Counted from the first letter of the stretch, positions 1 to 8,902 are shown. The stretch: 64,000 nucleotides of DNA from Pedobacter polysacchareus (GCF_019802255.1 NZ_JAHYSS010000007.1:186001-250000); one strand, 5' to 3'. Notes: generated by a model not told the origin, from the sequence alone. Made by a program: numbers and translations.

Positions 1-2351
1 AATCCGGTAGACCAGAGTGGCTTATATTGATATTTAGGATTGGTACCAAACAAATTCGATTGGTCCATACGGATACTTGCTGTTGCGGTCAGCTTACGGT
101 CAAATGTATAAGATCCGTTACCATAAAAAGAAACAAAACGGTCTTCTTTGCTGAAGATTCCCTCATCTTTATTTTTCGAATAAAAGAAACTGTTACTCAG
201 CGATTGCACCCCAACCTGCTGTTTACCTAAAGCAACTTCATCCAGTAAACCGTAAGAAAGGCTGTTGTCATTGTATCCATATCTATATACTCTGGTACTT
301 GTGGCCAGCATACTGCGTTGTTCAGCACCTGCAATAAAATCAATGCGGTGTTTCTCTCCGAACAATTTGTTGTAATTGACCTGCGCACGTAAAGTATGTG
401 AGTTGATATCTGCCCTGGTCTCATCAACTTGTCCGCCATTAGGAATCAGAAATTCTCTGGCACCGTCAGATTTAATTCTGGTGGCATCATTAATCATCGT
501 TTTTACCTCATAGGCATTTTTGCTCAGGTATTGCTTGGTATAATTGTCAGTCCTTTCTTTCTGATAAAGAAGATTCAAGGAGAGACCAGCTGCCAATTGC
601 ATCGTCGCATTAAAATTCAGATTCAGGTAATTGCTGTTGTTCTTATAATGCTTACTGCTCATATAATTTACAGGTGCATAATTTTCATCCTGTAAGCCCA
701 ATGCATTTAAACGGTCAATCTCAAATTGTGATTTTGAATTGTACCAGTTTACCGGATTTCCGTTATTGTCTCTTAGCATATAGTAAGAGGCTTTACCGTT
801 ATTCAATTGGTTAAAACCGATCACACCATTGTCGTAATCTTCCTTTAAAGAACTGCTCAATACGCCTACATTTACTTTCAGCCATTTTGTAAAATTGAAA
901 GTATTGTTCAGGTTAAAACCTACCCGACTATTGCTTTGTTCGCGTTCATAGGGATTGTTGTTCATGTAATTTCCACTCAGGTTATAAGTATAGAAATCTG
1001 ACCCCCCAGAAAGCGATAGGTTATGTTGCTGTACCATGGCAGTTTTACGCATAAACTCTTCTACAACCTGGTCATATCTGTCGTTATTTCTGTAGAAATC
1101 TAAGGACGACTGTAATTGTGCTTCATCTGCAGCATCCCATTTACCATTTACCTTCTGTTTTTGTCGGGCATCATACAGCAGTCGGTAAACGTCGTTCATC
1201 GACTTACGCGGATCGATCGCTTCGTAAGAACCTGACCGGTAGCCGAACATTTCTCTTTGGAAATCCACCAACTCCGAGCTGCTCATTTTATTCGCATAAT
1301 CAGGATTAGGGAGCGGTGTAAATTTAGCAGTTCCATTATATGCAACTTTTACCGGCCCTTTTACCCCTTTACGCAGGGTAATCACAATCACCCCATTTGC
1401 AGAGCGCGCACCATAAATAGAAGCTGCGGTAGCATCTTTCAGGACGTTCACAGATTCCACATCAGCAGGGTTAATCGATTGAATATCCCCTTCAAAAGGG
1501 GCTCCGTCCACCACAATCAGTGGCTTCATCTCCGCATTCAAGGTAGAAACACCACGAATCTGATATTTAGTTTTTCCTTCCGCACTGTAACTGGTAAAAC
1601 CTGCGGCCATCCCTTCAATTCTATCCAGGATATTGGTTTGCATTTTACCTTTCAGGTCTTTATCTGCATTGATGGTGACAATAGAACCTGCTGCACGTTC
1701 CTTAGGAATGTCCTGATAGCCAGTAGAGACAACCGAGATCTCCGATAACAGCCCTGGATTGACCTCTAAAGTAATCGTTAAAGGACTGCCCTGACTTACC
1801 GGCACTTCTTTTACTTTATAGCCGATAAAAGAGACGATCAGGATTGCTTTTTCGTCTACCGCATGAAGTTCAAACTCTCCATTTCCATTGGTAATGGCGT
1901 TTTTCTTGCTATCCTTCACCTGAACGGTTGCTCCAGGTAAAGGCAGTCGGTTTTCGTCCAGCACTTTTCCTTTGATCTCTACGAATTTGAAAGTGCTTTT
2001 GAGCTGATCCAATACTGAGAAATCCTTCTTTTTAATGACTACCGTATTTTCGATGATCTTAAAACTCAGATCCTGCCCTTGAAAACAAGCATCTAATGCC
2101 TGCTCCAGTTGTACATTCTCCAGGTTCAGGTTTACTTTCTTGGCGCTTTTTATCAGGTCGCTGTTGTACAGAAAAGTGTAATTAGTTTGTTTTTTGATGG
2201 ATAAGAGTACTTGTTGTAAACTGGCATTCTTTTCCCGCAGTGTAACCCTCTGACCGAAGGTACTCGCCGCAGCTTGTACCAGGGTCATAGTGATCATAAT
2301 AGTGATCAAATTAATCCGCATTATAATTTGCTTTCTGGTTAAGGTATTCAT
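1..2351 (-). CDS. SusC/RagA-type TonB-dependent receptor with STN domain (partial, runs off the left edge)
   Basis: Outer-membrane TonB-dependent receptor importing an unknown ligand and probably signalling to the adjacent FecR/sigma pair. The frame is open from an ATG at 2351 to base 1, about 783 codons; the barrel C-terminus lies outside the window. In order: an N-terminal hydrophobic export signal (roughly residues 10-35), an STN domain (about 39-105, with LQQVLLSIKKQTNYTFLYNS), a carboxypeptidase-regulatory-like domain (about 115-200, with GKVLDENRLPLPGATVQVKD), then the TonB plug and barrel. The STN domain is the part that in the family contacts a FecR-type anti-sigma factor, which fits fecR and an ECF sigma gene immediately upstream on the same strand. 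The 339-bp gap to fecR is unusually long and structured. Substrate cannot be told from the visible part. Confidence 0.9.
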   Translation of the reverse strand, partial: MNTLTRKQIIMRINLITIMITMTLVQAAASTFGQRVTLREKNASLQQVLLSIKKQTNYTFLYNSDLIKSAKKVNLNLENVQLEQALDACFQGQDLSFKIIENTVVIKKKDFSVLDQLKSTFKFVEIKGKVLDENRLPLPGATVQVKDSKKNAITNGNGEFELHAVDEKAILIVSFIGYKVKEVPVSQGSPLTITLEVNPGLLSEISVVSTGYQDIPKERAAGSIVTINADKDLKGKMQTNILDRIEGMAAGFTSYSAEGKTKYQIRGVSTLNAEMKPLIVVDGAPFEGDIQSINPADVESVNVLKDATAASIYGARSANGVIVITLRKGVKGPVKVAYNGTAKFTPLPNPDYANKMSSSELVDFQREMFGYRSGSYEAIDPRKSMNDVYRLLYDARQKQKVNGKWDAADEAQLQSSLDFYRNNDRYDQVVEEFMRKTAMVQQHNLSLSGGSDFYTYNLSGNYMNNNPYEREQSNSRVGFNLNNTFNFTKWLKVNVGVLSSSLKEDYDNGVIGFNQLNNGKASYYMLRDNNGNPVNWYNSKSQFEIDRLNALGLQDENYAPVNYMSSKHYKNNSNYLNLNFNATMQLAAGLSLNLLYQKERTDNYTKQYLSKNAYEVKTMINDATRIKSDGAREFLIPNGGQVDETRADINSHTLRAQVNYNKLFGEKHRIDFIAGAEQRSMLATSTRVYRYGYNDNSLSYGLLDEVALGKQQVGVQSLSNSFFYSKNKDEGIFSKEDRFVSFYGNGSYTFDRKLTATASIRMDQSNLFGTNPKYQYKPLWSTG

Positions 2352-2690
2352 GCCGGAAACCCTTGCATAAATAGCCTGAAATGGTTTAAAATATGGCAAA
2401 GGGCGAGCCCTGTCCATACCCTTTGAAGTATTAAATAAATACATACATTTGTAAGGTTGGGTTAAAAATAGTTAGGTCTATTGTCACGTTTTTTTCGTCC
2501 CGATCAGCATCGGGACAAACAGAAAAAAATGATTAACCGGACACTGATCCCGAGTATCAATCGAGATCTTCGACCGGGGAAGTGCTTCAACACTTTCCCG
2601 GTTATATGTGGGTTAATATCTTCTGTTCCTACTCTTGGGCTAGTAATTGTTTCTTCATCTTTTTTTAGTTTATGGTTTATAATTTGTTGA
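2352..2690. other. Non-coding gap with three consecutive stem-loops between fecR and susC
   Basis: No convincing gene is present; short ORFs on both strands here have no recognisable features. Three inverted repeats follow each other closely: GTCCCGAT/ATCGGGAC at 2497-2504 and 2509-2516; GATCCCGA/TCGAGATC at 2546-2553 and 2561-2568 (one wobble); and a 12-bp stem ACCGGGGAAGTG/CACTTTCCCGGT at 2573-2584 and 2591-2602 (one wobble). None is followed by a T-run on the minus strand, so they do not look like standard terminators. They could attenuate or process the fecR-susC transcript, or be a REP-like palindromic element. Confidence 0.6.
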
Positions 2691-3893
2691 TTATAGTGAT
2701 ACCAGAATTTTACTCCTGGCATTGGTTTGCTTTTCTATTTTAAACTTGACATTCAGGTACCTCAACATCTCCAGAAATGCAGTGGCATCGACTTGTCTGC
2801 TAACTTCTCCGGTAATTAAAAGCGGTGGAATATTACCTTCATAAACGACATCTACATTGTACCAGCGCGAAGCCTGACGCATAATGGTCTTTAGATCGGT
2901 ATTGTTGAAACGGAAGTAACCGTTTTTCCAACTCATCACCTCTTCCACATCTACTTTAGCGGATAACAATTGACCATTGCTATCTATAGCTTGCTCTCCT
3001 GGTTTGAGGATCACTGTCTTTTTGTGGCCGGTCACTTTTACGCTCCCTTCCATCAACGTGGTTTTCAAGCCAGGCTCCTCTTTATAGGCATTGATATTGA
3101 AATGGGTACCCAAAACTTCTACCTGCTGCTTTTCAGTCTGCACGATAAAAGGAACCCTTTGTGATTTACCTTTTTTAAATTGTTTGGCGACTTCAAAATA
3201 AGCCTCTCCTTTTAGTTCCACTTTGCGTTCGCTCAGCTGATTAAAAGTCAAAGGAAACCTTAAAGAAGAAGCTGCATTGAGCCATACTTTGGTGCCGTCT
3301 GGCAGCACCACCTGGTATTGGCCACCATTAGGGGTACTAATTGTGTTGTAAATATTGGGTTTATTGACGTTGGAAAGGTGGTATACCAACTGTCCATCTT
3401 TAGTTTTAGCGATATTGATGCCCGACTCTGTAGCCAGCGTCCCTTTTTTAGCATCAGATAAAGAGATTTGTCTGCCATCATCGAGTGTAAGTACGGCATT
3501 GTTTCCTCCTGCAGGGATTTGCTGTTCAATTGCAGCCTGCGCCGATAAGTTTTTATCTTCCCTGGTGGATTTAGAACTATAGAAAAGCAGTCCGGCAGTT
3601 AATGCAATCGCAATCCCTGCAGCCGCAGCAATTGATGGCCATAAAAGATGGCGTTTTAGTTTTTCCGGCTGAGCTTGCTCCGGCTGAGCTTTTTCATCCT
3701 CCAGTTGCAATCTTCCCCAAACCTCGTCCAAATCCTCGCTGCGTTCCTTTTCGGTTAAGTCAGCACCAGTCATTTGAGCATCCCTATCTGCGGTACTGTT
3801 CAAGTGCCATTGCGCCAATAGCGCCTGCTCTTCTTCCGTACATTCACCGGAAAGATATTTGATCAATAACTCTTTTGCGTCTAGTTTTGCCAT
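2691..3893 (-). CDS. FecR-family anti-sigma factor
   Basis: Inner-membrane anti-sigma factor that in this family holds its ECF sigma factor inactive until a TonB-dependent receptor signals through its STN domain. The 400-residue protein has a cytoplasmic N-terminal region (1-80) typical of Bacteroidota FecR proteins, a single transmembrane helix (about 84-106), the periplasmic FecR domain (about 195-290, with PNGGQYQVVLPDGTKVWLNA) and a C-terminal DUF4974-like region (about 330-398). The start at 3893 (MAKLDAKELL) is preferred over an in-frame ATG 18 codons upstream, because the upstream residues are cysteine-rich and unlike family N-termini. It lies 119 bp after the sigma gene and upstream of the STN-bearing SusC, a standard surface-signalling order. 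Confidence 0.9.
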   Translation of the reverse strand: MAKLDAKELLIKYLSGECTEEEQALLAQWHLNSTADRDAQMTGADLTEKERSEDLDEVWGRLQLEDEKAQPEQAQPEKLKRHLLWPSIAAAAGIAIALTAGLLFYSSKSTREDKNLSAQAAIEQQIPAGGNNAVLTLDDGRQISLSDAKKGTLATESGINIAKTKDGQLVYHLSNVNKPNIYNTISTPNGGQYQVVLPDGTKVWLNAASSLRFPLTFNQLSERKVELKGEAYFEVAKQFKKGKSQRVPFIVQTEKQQVEVLGTHFNINAYKEEPGLKTTLMEGSVKVTGHKKTVILKPGEQAIDSNGQLLSAKVDVEEVMSWKNGYFRFNNTDLKTIMRQASRWYNVDVVYEGNIPPLLITGEVSRQVDATAFLEMLRYLNVKFKIEKQTNARSKILVSL

Positions 3894-4012
3894 ATGCGAA
3901 GGATGTTGTTTCTCCTTATCAAAACAACAGACAGGCAACCTGACCATAGGGGGTAAATAAAAATGAAAAAAATATAAGATCAGTCCCTAACAATTGGAAA
4001 TCAGGATCAATA

Positions 4013-4588
4013 CTAAGGAGAAATCAGAAATAAAAATACCAGGAGGCCGAGTTTAACCCTTAAAATCTTTAGTGCATGCTGTACATGTTTCCTTACGGTC
4101 TGTTCGGAAATAGTCAGCTGCTCGGCAATTTCTTTATGACTCAACTGCTCTTTCCTGCTCAGCTCAAAAACTGCCCTCATTTTAGCTGGCAAGGCTGCAA
4201 TCTCTTTTTCAATCAATAAAGTCATTTGCTTTTCCCGAACCAGGTGATCTGCTGCTGCCTGCTCTTCATCGATAAAAGCTTGCAGGGAATTCAGATATTG
4301 GGAGGCTACTTTTTGATGGGAAATGACATTAAAAATCCGGTTGCGAACCGCGGTATATAGATATGCAGATAAATTATCAGGAAAAGACAGGCTTTCTCTT
4401 TTCGTCCATAATGCGGCAAAAAGTTCATGAATAATATCTTTGGCTTCCTCGCGGTCCTGCATCCATTTATAGGCATGGGTATGCAATAACCATTTGTATC
4501 TGTTGTAAATTTCTGTGAATGCAGCCCTATCCCCAGACCTCAACAATTCGGCAAGTTCGTTGTCCGATATTGTTTCATAATTCAGCAT
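4013..4588 (-). CDS. ECF-type RNA polymerase sigma factor
   Basis: Extracytoplasmic-function sigma-70 factor, 191 residues, the usual length. Region 2 spans about residues 20-95 (AAFTEIYNRYKWLLHTHAYK, AKDIIHELFAALW, AYLYTAVRNRIFN), and region 4 about 130-180, with the helix-turn-helix LSHKEIAEQLTISEQTVRKH. The C-terminus ends in a short hydrophobic tail (LGLLVFLFLISP), common in Bacteroidota ECF factors paired with FecR. It is the first gene of a minus-strand operon with fecR and the STN-type susC, so it probably drives that receptor gene and perhaps its own. A candidate housekeeping promoter lies just upstream. Confidence 0.95.
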   Translation of the reverse strand: MLNYETISDNELAELLRSGDRAAFTEIYNRYKWLLHTHAYKWMQDREEAKDIIHELFAALWTKRESLSFPDNLSAYLYTAVRNRIFNVISHQKVASQYLNSLQAFIDEEQAAADHLVREKQMTLLIEKEIAALPAKMRAVFELSRKEQLSHKEIAEQLTISEQTVRKHVQHALKILRVKLGLLVFLFLISP

Positions 4589-4606
4589 TTCATTGTATCC
4601 CCCGGA

Positions 4607-4635
4607 CGAATATAAGAATTATCAATAAATACCAA
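4607..4635 (-). promoter_or_regulatory. Candidate Bacteroidota-type promoter for the ECF sigma gene
   Basis: On the minus strand TTGG (4632-4635) is followed after 17 bp by TATATTCG (4607-4614). This differs by one base from the -7 consensus TAnnTTTG and sits at appropriate -33/-7 spacing. The -7 box is 18 bp upstream of the start codon. Assigned from motif match only. Confidence 0.4.
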
Positions 4636-4673
4636 GACCTCTAGCGATTGAGTTATTTATAGATGATAAAACA

Positions 4674-4733
4674 AAAAGCCTCTGAATCATAGGATCTAAA
4701 ATAAATCTTCGACCTTATGATTCAGAGGCTTTT
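4674..4733 (-). terminator. Inverted repeat, probable terminator downstream of the outer-membrane barrel gene
   Basis: AAAAGCCTCTGAATCAT (from 4674) pairs with ATGATTCAGAGGCTTTT (ending 4733), with one bulged base near the loop and a loop of about 24 nt. On the minus strand the stem runs into TTTTTGT, as expected of a Rho-independent terminator. It lies about 180 bp past the stop codon at 4911, so the transcript would keep a long structured 3-prime UTR. Confidence 0.65.
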
Positions 4734-4755
4734 ATAAAATTTCCTATTTCGTGTC

Positions 4756-4821
4756 TGCTCTTTCTTTCTTCTCTCTCTACTCTTCCCTTTCTTCCCCTTC
4801 TACTCTTCCCTTTCTACTCCC
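4756..4821. repeat. Polypyrimidine/polypurine tract with a 16-bp direct duplication
   Basis: About 65 bp of almost pure C and T on the plus strand (purines on the minus strand). The 16-mer CTACTCTTCCCTTTCT occurs twice, at 4777-4792 and 4800-4815. The tract lies in the 3-prime UTR of the minus-strand barrel gene, between two structured elements. Seen directly; role unknown. Confidence 0.7.
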
Positions 4822-4823
4822 AA

Positions 4824-4908
4824 CAAAATCAATGTCTGTGAAAAGGCCTAGGAAGGTTTGCCCTCTTCGGGCAAATTTTCCAGCCTTCGAACAGATTCAT
4901 TGATTTTG
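4824..4908 (-). other. Three-tier nested inverted repeat directly after the barrel-gene stop codon
   Basis: Outer arms CAAAATCAATG (4824-4834) and CATTGATTTTG (4898-4908) are perfectly complementary. Middle arms GAAGG (4852-4856) and CCTTC (4884-4888), and inner arms TTTGCCC (4857-4863) and GGGCAAA (4869-4875) with a 5-nt loop, nest inside. The outer arm ends 2 bp from the stop codon at 4911-4913. As RNA this would fold into a long hairpin capping the message; it lacks a T-run on the minus strand. Confidence 0.6.
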
Positions 4909-4910
4909 TC

Positions 4911-7862
4911 CTACATGAAGCTTCCATCCCCTCTTCTCATCACTCCTCTACCATTTTTCCCAGTCGCACCAGACCATTTCTGCAGTCTCATGGTTAACTT
5001 AACCATAAAATACCTACTCAGCGCGTTAGATTTTGTATCGACAATATCGGTACCATCAATCTGCTGTGTGACAAAGTTATTTTGGTTAAGTACATCAAAT
5101 GCCTGAACAGTTATCTTTCCTCTACGGTCAAAAAATTCCTTTTCTGCATACATATTGATTACAAAAGGGTTGGAAGTGATGTTAGAGCTGATTCCTCTTA
5201 CATAGTTTTTGCTGGCGCTGTAGCCAAATAAGTAGCTATCCCATAAATACACCCTTCCATCCACATTTAAGGCTAGGGTATTGGTATTTGTATTGGCAGC
5301 AGTGATCACGCTGTTAGTCGAACGCGTATTGGTATAAGAAACATTCGGGTTAACCTCGAACCATTCTGTCGGGTTGATCCTTGGACCAAAACGTTCCATC
5401 ATCGTTTGTACATTAGCCACATTTAGTACGCCGTTCGACATAGACAAACGGTGATCATAGGTATAGGAACCACTTAAAGCAAGGTTATATTTTCTGTCAT
5501 TTAATTGTTTGTTCACCGAATAGTTGGCATTGATACGGTATACCCCATTGGTGTTTAAGTACCTGATTTCATTGATCGTATTGGTCCCACCTTTAGGAAG
5601 TTCTGTCCTGATCTGTACTACATTTCTGATCACCGCATTGTCTGTGGTTGAAGCATTCACATTCAGGGAATAATTCAGCTTTGAATTGGCGATATAATTA
5701 TTGTAATTGGCATTCAGGGTATGAGTAAAAGAGGCCAGAAGATCGGGGTTACCAATCACCGGACTCTGTGGATTCGTCACATCTCTAACTGGCTGAATCT
5801 GATCAAATGAAGGCTCAACTGCATTTCCTGAATAGTTGATTTGGACTTTATGCTGTCTGGACCACATATATTCAAAGCGTGCAATTGGAATCAGGTTAAA
5901 GCTATTTCTATGTGTACTGGTTCCTAAGCTCGCCTTCGTCCCTGATAAAACAGCAGGTACACCGGTTAATCCCACAGAGAACCTCACTTTAGACATCCTG
6001 TCCAGGCCATAGCGATAATTTAAGGCAATACGTCCTTGAGTAAATGAATAATCATAAATATTACTTAAAGAATCAATCACGGCAAGTGCACCGTTCTCAC
6101 CAATATTTCTGGTGGTGGCTGTATTGTCGTAACCATTATAATTCAATTGGGCATTAAATTCCAATTGCGTATTCAGCGTTAAAGGCTCTACGTAAGTCAG
6201 ACTACCTCTATAATTCTTCTGCAAATTCTTACGTTCCACAATCCGATTCACCAGGGAATCGTAAGGTAGAATTAAAGGATCCTTATTGTAAAAAGTATAC
6301 CTACCATCTTGTATCTGCTCTGACTCCTGGTTATTATTGTTCAGATCCACCTGCATGGAAACATTTCTTCGTGGTTTTTTGAATATATGCTGATAGAATA
6401 CAGAGGCACCAATCTGTGGCTTTGTGTTTTTTGTTAAATTTCTGATAAACTCATCTCTATTGTTATACCCTCTTTGAAAAATGGTATCCAAACGAGTACT
6501 TGTTGTTGAATTGGTCCTGAAAGTCGGTATGACTCTTAAAAAGTTGCTGCTATCAAGGTCAGCTTCTATTTCTAATCTAAAATTATGACTTTGAGTCAGG
6601 TTATCAGACATCCTTCTCGACCGCTCATTTGTTAAGTTGTCGACCACCCCTTTTTGTACATTCGTATCGATTACCGCATATCTTTTCGCTGTGCTTTCAG
6701 TGATGGAATTCACATCTGAGGAATTGAAGCCATAATTCAGGTTCACTGCAACTTTCTTACTTACTTTATCACGGTAGCTCACTGAACCATTACCGATCTT
6801 AGTGGTTCCACCGCTTGCGCCACCGCTGCTGCCGGAATTACCAGAACCGTTGCTACTGTTCCCACTATTTCCACCACGGCCGCCTCCACCTCCACTATTG
6901 CTACTTCCGCCGTTATCACCGCTGGAAGCCACACCATTTATCGTGTTATTGAAACTTCCATTCACACCGATAATTTGATTTCCATTGATCCTGGTTCCAA
7001 AAACTCCACTTTCAAATCTTTTATTACTTCCCGCGGCCACATTTGCATTGACCATATTTCCTACGGATTTATCTGTTCGGGTGGTGATGTTTAAAATCTT
7101 TTCTGCGTCGCCGTCTTTTACGCCGGTTCTTGCCGCCTGATCACCATAATCGTCAACAATCTGTATTTTATCAACGATTTCCGCAGGAAGATTTTTAATG
7201 GCATTCGCGATATCGCCTCCTAAATATTCTTTACCATTTAGTTTAGCTTTAGTGATCGACTGTCCCTGGTGAACTAACGTTCCATCGGTTCCCACTTCCA
7301 TGCCTTCCATCTTCTTCAGTAATTCATCAACTGAGGCATTCTTCCTGACGATATAATCACTGGCCTTATATTCCACTGTATCTGTTTTATAGGTAATCGA
7401 TGGCGTACCACTGATCACGACTTCATTCAAGAGATTTTTCTCCTCTTTTAGTGTAATTGGATCCATTACAATTCTCGGAATCGCATCATTCTGCTTATAT
7501 CGAACAGGTTTAGTTGCCGCATATCCAATACTTTGAACCATCAGCGTATAAGTAGCAGATTTTACATTTTTGAACACAAAAATACCATCTGAATTTGTGC
7601 TGGTTTTCAACGTATCCTTAACCGAAGTCAGGGTTACCGTAGCGCCAATTACGCCAAGATCCGTAGAGTCTTTTACAATTCCACTGATTTCCCTTGTAGG
7701 AAGCGGTGGTGGTGCAGTTTCTTTACTTTGGTTTTGAGCGAAGCCATAAGCCGAACTGAAAATGAACCCTAATAATAGTAATGTTTTTTTTAATAGCCCA
7801 GAATGCCGGGTACGCTGAAATTGCTGCAGTCGGGGGACTGTAACAGAGTAAAAATGGTTCAT
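4911..7862 (-). CDS. TonB-dependent receptor-like outer-membrane beta-barrel protein with glycine-rich insert
   Basis: Predicted outer-membrane protein of 983 residues. It has an N-terminal signal (hydrophobic segment about 25-42, ending SSAYGFAQ), a carboxypeptidase-regulatory-like domain (about 57-140, GIVKDSTDLGVIGATVTLTS), a TonB-plug-like domain (about 160-270, DELLKKMEGMEV and ILNITTRTD), and a C-terminal beta-barrel like those of Bacteroidota outer-membrane beta-barrel families. Between plug and barrel (about residues 311-355) is a low-complexity stretch of Gly, Ser and Asn, which is unusual. It follows by 75 bp a gene for a secreted protein that also has glycine-rich runs, suggesting the two products act together. 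Typical SusC features and a SusD partner are absent. The ligand is unknown, and a role in peptide or protein export or surface assembly is also possible. Confidence 0.8.
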   Translation of the reverse strand: MNHFYSVTVPRLQQFQRTRHSGLLKKTLLLLGFIFSSAYGFAQNQSKETAPPPLPTREISGIVKDSTDLGVIGATVTLTSVKDTLKTSTNSDGIFVFKNVKSATYTLMVQSIGYAATKPVRYKQNDAIPRIVMDPITLKEEKNLLNEVVISGTPSITYKTDTVEYKASDYIVRKNASVDELLKKMEGMEVGTDGTLVHQGQSITKAKLNGKEYLGGDIANAIKNLPAEIVDKIQIVDDYGDQAARTGVKDGDAEKILNITTRTDKSVGNMVNANVAAGSNKRFESGVFGTRINGNQIIGVNGSFNNTINGVASSGDNGGSSNSGGGGGRGGNSGNSSNGSGNSGSSGGASGGTTKIGNGSVSYRDKVSKKVAVNLNYGFNSSDVNSITESTAKRYAVIDTNVQKGVVDNLTNERSRRMSDNLTQSHNFRLEIEADLDSSNFLRVIPTFRTNSTTSTRLDTIFQRGYNNRDEFIRNLTKNTKPQIGASVFYQHIFKKPRRNVSMQVDLNNNNQESEQIQDGRYTFYNKDPLILPYDSLVNRIVERKNLQKNYRGSLTYVEPLTLNTQLEFNAQLNYNGYDNTATTRNIGENGALAVIDSLSNIYDYSFTQGRIALNYRYGLDRMSKVRFSVGLTGVPAVLSGTKASLGTSTHRNSFNLIPIARFEYMWSRQHKVQINYSGNAVEPSFDQIQPVRDVTNPQSPVIGNPDLLASFTHTLNANYNNYIANSKLNYSLNVNASTTDNAVIRNVVQIRTELPKGGTNTINEIRYLNTNGVYRINANYSVNKQLNDRKYNLALSGSYTYDHRLSMSNGVLNVANVQTMMERFGPRINPTEWFEVNPNVSYTNTRSTNSVITAANTNTNTLALNVDGRVYLWDSYLFGYSASKNYVRGISSNITSNPFVINMYAEKEFFDRRGKITVQAFDVLNQNNFVTQQIDGTDIVDTKSNALSRYFMVKLTMRLQKWSGATGKNGRGVMRRGDGSFM

Positions 7863-7937
7863 GAGTTTGTATGGTTTGTTTGTGTGTGTCTATGTGTAAA
7901 CTGGTACCCGGCTACTGGTTCCTTTTTTTAGGCCAGA

Positions 7938-8810
7938 TTATTTCTTTGCTAAGGTATACTTGCCCCAAAAATCAGTGGGACTGATCAGTGCCTGAAAGTC
8001 GAAGTTACCACCTCCGCCACGCGGACCAAAATTACCACCGCCACCGCCTCTTGGACCGCCGCCGCCGCCACCATCAAATCCTGGCATCTGTAAGCCATTC
8101 AGTTTAATGTTGTAGGCAAATTCTGCAGCACTGTCTTTAGAAAGCCCCAAAGCAGATAATGGAATAGCAATTTCATAGAATAAAGCATTGTCTTTGGTGA
8201 TATTTGCAACTGCTTTAATCCCGTATTCATTATATATAGATATCAAAGTATCCGTAGTGTTTTTAAAGCCATTGATTCTAATCTCTTTCACTTGTGCCAA
8301 TTGCTTTTTCTGCATTTCGGCCATCATAGAATCTCTTTGTAACTTACTCACTTGCCCTCCAGAGGCTGAACCCATCACTGTACCCATCATCATCGTTCTA
8401 CGACCGCCACCCTGACCGCCACCGCCACCAGTTCTCATGTTGGCTCTGTTCACTACAGGATAAGTTAAAGTAATGCTTTCTTTTTCTTTCTTTTTACCAT
8501 CAGGATTGATGGAAAGCGTAATCCCACCAGCCAGGATTTTAGTATTATTGCTGGCCTCTGTAGATTTGATGGCGACATACAGGTTATTGTCGTCATTGGC
8601 CATCGTATAATAGATATTTGTTCTCTTATTTAATGCCTGAAAACTATCATTCCATTCTGTATTCCTTCCATCCGCTCTTATTCCTGCGGGTGCATATACC
8701 CCATTAGTTTGTACATCTGGCAGTTTCTGCGCATATCCCGCTGAACTGATGGCCAGCAATAATAAAGAAGAAGGGATTAATTTGGAGAGTTTCATTTTCA
8801 TATGGTTCAA
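7938..8810 (-). CDS. Secreted CBM9/DOMON-like protein with glycine-rich runs
   Basis: A 290-residue exported protein with a signal peptide (LIPSSLLLLAISSAGYAQ). Residues about 40-110 resemble the start of a CBM9 or DOMON-type beta-sandwich (ADGRNTEWNDSF followed by ANDDNNLYVAIKSTE). Later segments (YEIAIPLSALGL, FAYNIKLNG) fit the end of such a fold. Two glycine-rich inserts interrupt it: one near residues 125-135, followed by a Met-rich stretch, and one near 245-270 (GGGGGGPRGGGGGNFG). It is cotranscribed with the barrel gene downstream, which also carries a Gly/Ser-rich insert. The first of three clustered Met codons is taken as the start. Fold assignment is by pattern only; function unknown. 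Confidence 0.7.
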   Translation of the reverse strand: MNHMKMKLSKLIPSSLLLLAISSAGYAQKLPDVQTNGVYAPAGIRADGRNTEWNDSFQALNKRTNIYYTMANDDNNLYVAIKSTEASNNTKILAGGITLSINPDGKKKEKESITLTYPVVNRANMRTGGGGGQGGGRRTMMMGTVMGSASGGQVSKLQRDSMMAEMQKKQLAQVKEIRINGFKNTTDTLISIYNEYGIKAVANITKDNALFYEIAIPLSALGLSKDSAAEFAYNIKLNGLQMPGFDGGGGGGPRGGGGGNFGPRGGGGNFDFQALISPTDFWGKYTLAKK

Positions 8811-8869
8811 ATTAAAGAGATCGATATATTCTTTGATGTGTTTAAGACTTTAGAAATTGGTTTAGGTTT

Positions 8870-8902
8870 AATCTTTACACAAATTTTCTCTGTGTAAAGA
8901 TT
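8870..8902. promoter_or_regulatory. Perfect 12-bp inverted repeat upstream of the glycine-rich pair
   Basis: AATCTTTACACA (8870-8881) and TGTGTAAAGATT (8891-8902) are exact complements separated by 9 nt. The element sits 60-92 bp upstream of the start codon at 8810 on the minus strand. It may be a repressor operator or a hairpin in the 5-prime leader. On the plus strand the repeat runs into TTTTTG and so resembles a terminator, but no plus-strand gene precedes it. Confidence 0.5.

Noticed and set aside
2481..2722. Two short ORFs (69 and 72 codons) on opposite strands in the fecR-susC gap
   Set aside because: They lie over hairpin sequence, overlap each other and fecR, and show no domain or signal-peptide logic.
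8870..8902. Inverted repeat considered as a plus-strand terminator
   Set aside because: No plus-strand gene ends nearby, so a regulatory role for the minus-strand operon is more likely.
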